Under the pieces are notes generated by a model, which worked only from the letters and a program-made list of their open reading frames with translations, was not told where the DNA came from and did not search any database. Made by a program: the position numbers and the translations under genes. Shown here in pieces: positions 5,848 to 7,014 of a DNA stretch of 7,014 bases. Source of the stretch: JALXCG01 sp026991065 [NCBI: Gemmatimonadota bacterium] (GTDB lineage: Bacteria > GCA-2686955); contig JALXCG010000245.1 of the NCBI GenBank assembly GCA_026991065.1, positions 1 to 7,014 on the forward strand, in the 5' to 3' direction. Position 1 is the stretch's first letter, and each line of letters begins with the position of its first letter.

Positions 5848-6516
5848 ATGAGTCCTCTTTCCCGGTCGGCGATTGTTCTCCTGCTGAGTTCGTTCTTGGT
5901 GGTGCTTGGCTCTCTGGATCTGCGCGAAGCCGATATCCAGGCCACCACCCAGGAGTACATGGAGATGGTCGGAGAGCAGGTTCGGGCGATGCCCGAGATC
6001 TCCGGGGCGGAGAGTGACCTGCTGATGGAGGCACTCGAAGAGGCGGTATACCGTGCGGCTCGCGGTCTGGTCGGCATCAGCGTGGCGATATGGCTCGGGC
6101 TGGGTACCCTGCTTTTTACATGGGTGCAGTGGGCTGTCGGTTCCGGGCCGGCGCCGCGGCCGCGACCCTCGCTCGCGCGCTTTGCGCCCTGGGACGGTCT
6201 GGCTTGGGTCTTGATCCTGGCCCTGCTACTGGTAATTGTAGATGTCGGTCAGGCTGGCATCGTCGGCTGGAACCTTAGCCTCTTTCTGGCGGGCGTGTAT
6301 TGGGTTCGGGGACTTGGTGTTCTGGATGCGCCGTTGGCGCGGCGCCGAGTTCCGATGCCTCTGCGGGTACTGGCTCTGATCGGGCTTCTGTTGAGTTCTT
6401 TTTCATTTCTGTTCCTGCCCATAGCGGCGCTGGGACTATTTGATACCTGGTTCGATTTTCGGCGTCTCGACACCCCTTCGCAGGGTGCGAGCGCTCCTCC
6501 GAGCCAAGGAGGTTGA
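5848..6516 (+). CDS. DUF2232 (YybS-like) membrane protein, short form
   Basis: This is a membrane protein of unknown function commonly encoded between rpsR and rplI. The 222-residue product has hydrophobic segments at about 6-23, 73-97, 118-134, 138-156 and 172-198, with an acidic amphipathic stretch (25-70) between the first two. GWNLSLFLAGVYWVRGLGV (140-158) and the ending LGLFDTWFDFRR (195-206) resemble the C-terminal half of DUF2232 proteins as I recall them. The family is normally near 300 residues with several more N-terminal helices, and these are absent here. No remnant of them appears in any frame of the upstream gap. ATG 5848 is chosen because it begins right before the first helix. 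GGTGG upstream is a weak ribosome site. An in-frame GTG at 5770 would add 26 polar residues and lies inside a stem-loop. The stop is 5 nt before rplI. Confidence 0.75.
   Translation: MSPLSRSAIVLLLSSFLVVLGSLDLREADIQATTQEYMEMVGEQVRAMPEISGAESDLLMEALEEAVYRAARGLVGISVAIWLGLGTLLFTWVQWAVGSGPAPRPRPSLARFAPWDGLAWVLILALLLVIVDVGQAGIVGWNLSLFLAGVYWVRGLGVLDAPLARRRVPMPLRVLALIGLLLSSFSFLFLPIAALGLFDTWFDFRRLDTPSQGASAPPSQGG
6506..6512 (+). promoter_or_regulatory. Strong ribosome-binding site for rplI
   Basis: AAGGAGG is a complete Shine-Dalgarno match lying in the last codons of the preceding gene, 9 nt before ATG 6522. It decides that start over the in-frame TTG at 6513 and suggests translational coupling. Confidence 0.8.
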
Positions 6517-6521
6517 AGAAT

Positions 6522-6974
6522 ATGAAGGTGATCCTTCGTGAAAAAATCGCATCCCTCGGCGCTCGTGGTGATGTTGTAGAGGTTTCCGCGGGATATGCGC
6601 GGAATTCGCTGATCCCCAAAGGGCAGGCTCTTCCCGATACCGCGGAGAATCGGCATCGCCTGAAGGAAGAGGATTCCCTGCTGGGGCGGCGCGAAGAGAA
6701 ACTCCGGGCCGAGGCCGAAGCCAAGGCCAAAGAGTTGGCCGATGTTTCGGTGACGATTGCGGTCAAGGTCGGGGAAGAGGACCGGCTCTACGGCTCGGTG
6801 ACCAATGCCGATGTGCAGGAGTTGCTGCGGGCGGAAGGGATTGAGGTCGATCGCCGGAAGATCATTCTGGAGGAGCCGATCAAGACCTTGGGCTTCTACA
6901 ATGTGCCGATTCGGCTCCATCGTGATGTGGAAGTAGAGATCAAGCTGTGGGTGATGAAAGAGAGCGCTTCCTGA
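6522..6974 (+). CDS. rplI: 50S ribosomal protein L9
   Basis: L9 binds 23S rRNA near the base of the L1 stalk and extends away from the ribosome; it affects reading-frame fidelity. The 150-residue product has the family's normal length. The N-terminal rRNA-binding domain contains GARGDVVEVSAGYARNSLIPKG (13-34). A charged connecting helix spans about 41-73. The C-terminal domain has LYGSVTNADV (89-98), IEVDRRKIILEEPIKTLG (107-124) and a final beta-rich VPIRLHRDVEVEIKLWV (128-144). The start is fixed by AAGGAGG. It is the last complete gene in the window; dnaB often follows in related loci, but the remaining 40 bases do not show a start for it. Confidence 0.97.
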   Translation: MKVILREKIASLGARGDVVEVSAGYARNSLIPKGQALPDTAENRHRLKEEDSLLGRREEKLRAEAEAKAKELADVSVTIAVKVGEEDRLYGSVTNADVQELLRAEGIEVDRRKIILEEPIKTLGFYNVPIRLHRDVEVEIKLWVMKESAS

Positions 6975-7014
6975 GCCCTGACTGCCTCCTGTGGGGTCGG
7001 CCCGGGGTCTCTGT

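Noticed and set aside
4727-6034. 435-codon minus-strand open frame across rpsF, rpsR and the following gap
   Set aside because: It is low-complexity Arg/Pro/Ser sequence antisense to clear ribosomal-protein genes, with no recognisable domain.
6975-7014. Possible start of the next gene (a GTG codon near 6997)
   Set aside because: No ribosome-binding site and too little sequence to support a call.

Overview
The window is a compact, GC-rich (about 60% or more G+C by eye), entirely plus-strand stretch of bacterial housekeeping genes. The order is prs, rplY, pth, hppA, rpsF, rpsR, a DUF2232-type membrane protein, rplI. A long-form (Ctc/TL5-type) L25, a YybS/DUF2232-like gene between rpsR and rplI, GTG and TTG starts and high GC together resemble deltaproteobacterial loci (Geobacter-like prs-rplY-pth-ychF-rpsF-rpsR-yybS-rplI) and related Gram-negative or candidate phyla. 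The exact phylum cannot be read from this window. No mobile element, CRISPR array, tRNA or rRNA was seen.

Layout: 1-57 may be the last codons of an upstream gene. Positions 58-328 are a gene-free, hairpin-rich stretch ending in a terminator-like stem and T-run only 18 nt before the prs start. prs (329-1264) is followed by a convincing intrinsic terminator (1271-1301). A 111-nt leader then precedes rplY (1413-2048), whose stop overlaps the GTG start of pth (2045-2626). A 128-nt gap with two stem-loops precedes hppA (2755-4785), a membrane-bound pyrophosphatase. It is followed after 22 nt by rpsF (4808-5341, TTG start), then a 75-nt hairpin-containing gap and rpsR (5417-5644). A 203-nt gap holding three consecutive stem-loops precedes a short DUF2232-like membrane protein (5848-6516), which is tightly coupled to rplI (6522-6974). 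The last 40 bases show nothing I can support.

Functionally, the genes supply PRPP for nucleotide synthesis (prs), ribosomal proteins L25, S6, S18 and L9, peptidyl-tRNA recycling (pth), and recovery of energy from pyrophosphate (hppA), a by-product of aminoacylation and nucleotide metabolism. The clearest oddities are: hppA in the slot where ychF is often found; a pyrophosphatase carrying K+-dependence and Na+-pump-type residues; Lys in Pth where the peptidyl-tRNA-binding Asn is usual; a DUF2232 protein lacking the family's N-terminal half, preceded by a highly structured untranslated region; and the terminator inside the apparent prs leader. I found no clear evidence of an exotic multi-gene system. 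The untranslated structured regions are the best candidates for something undescribed.
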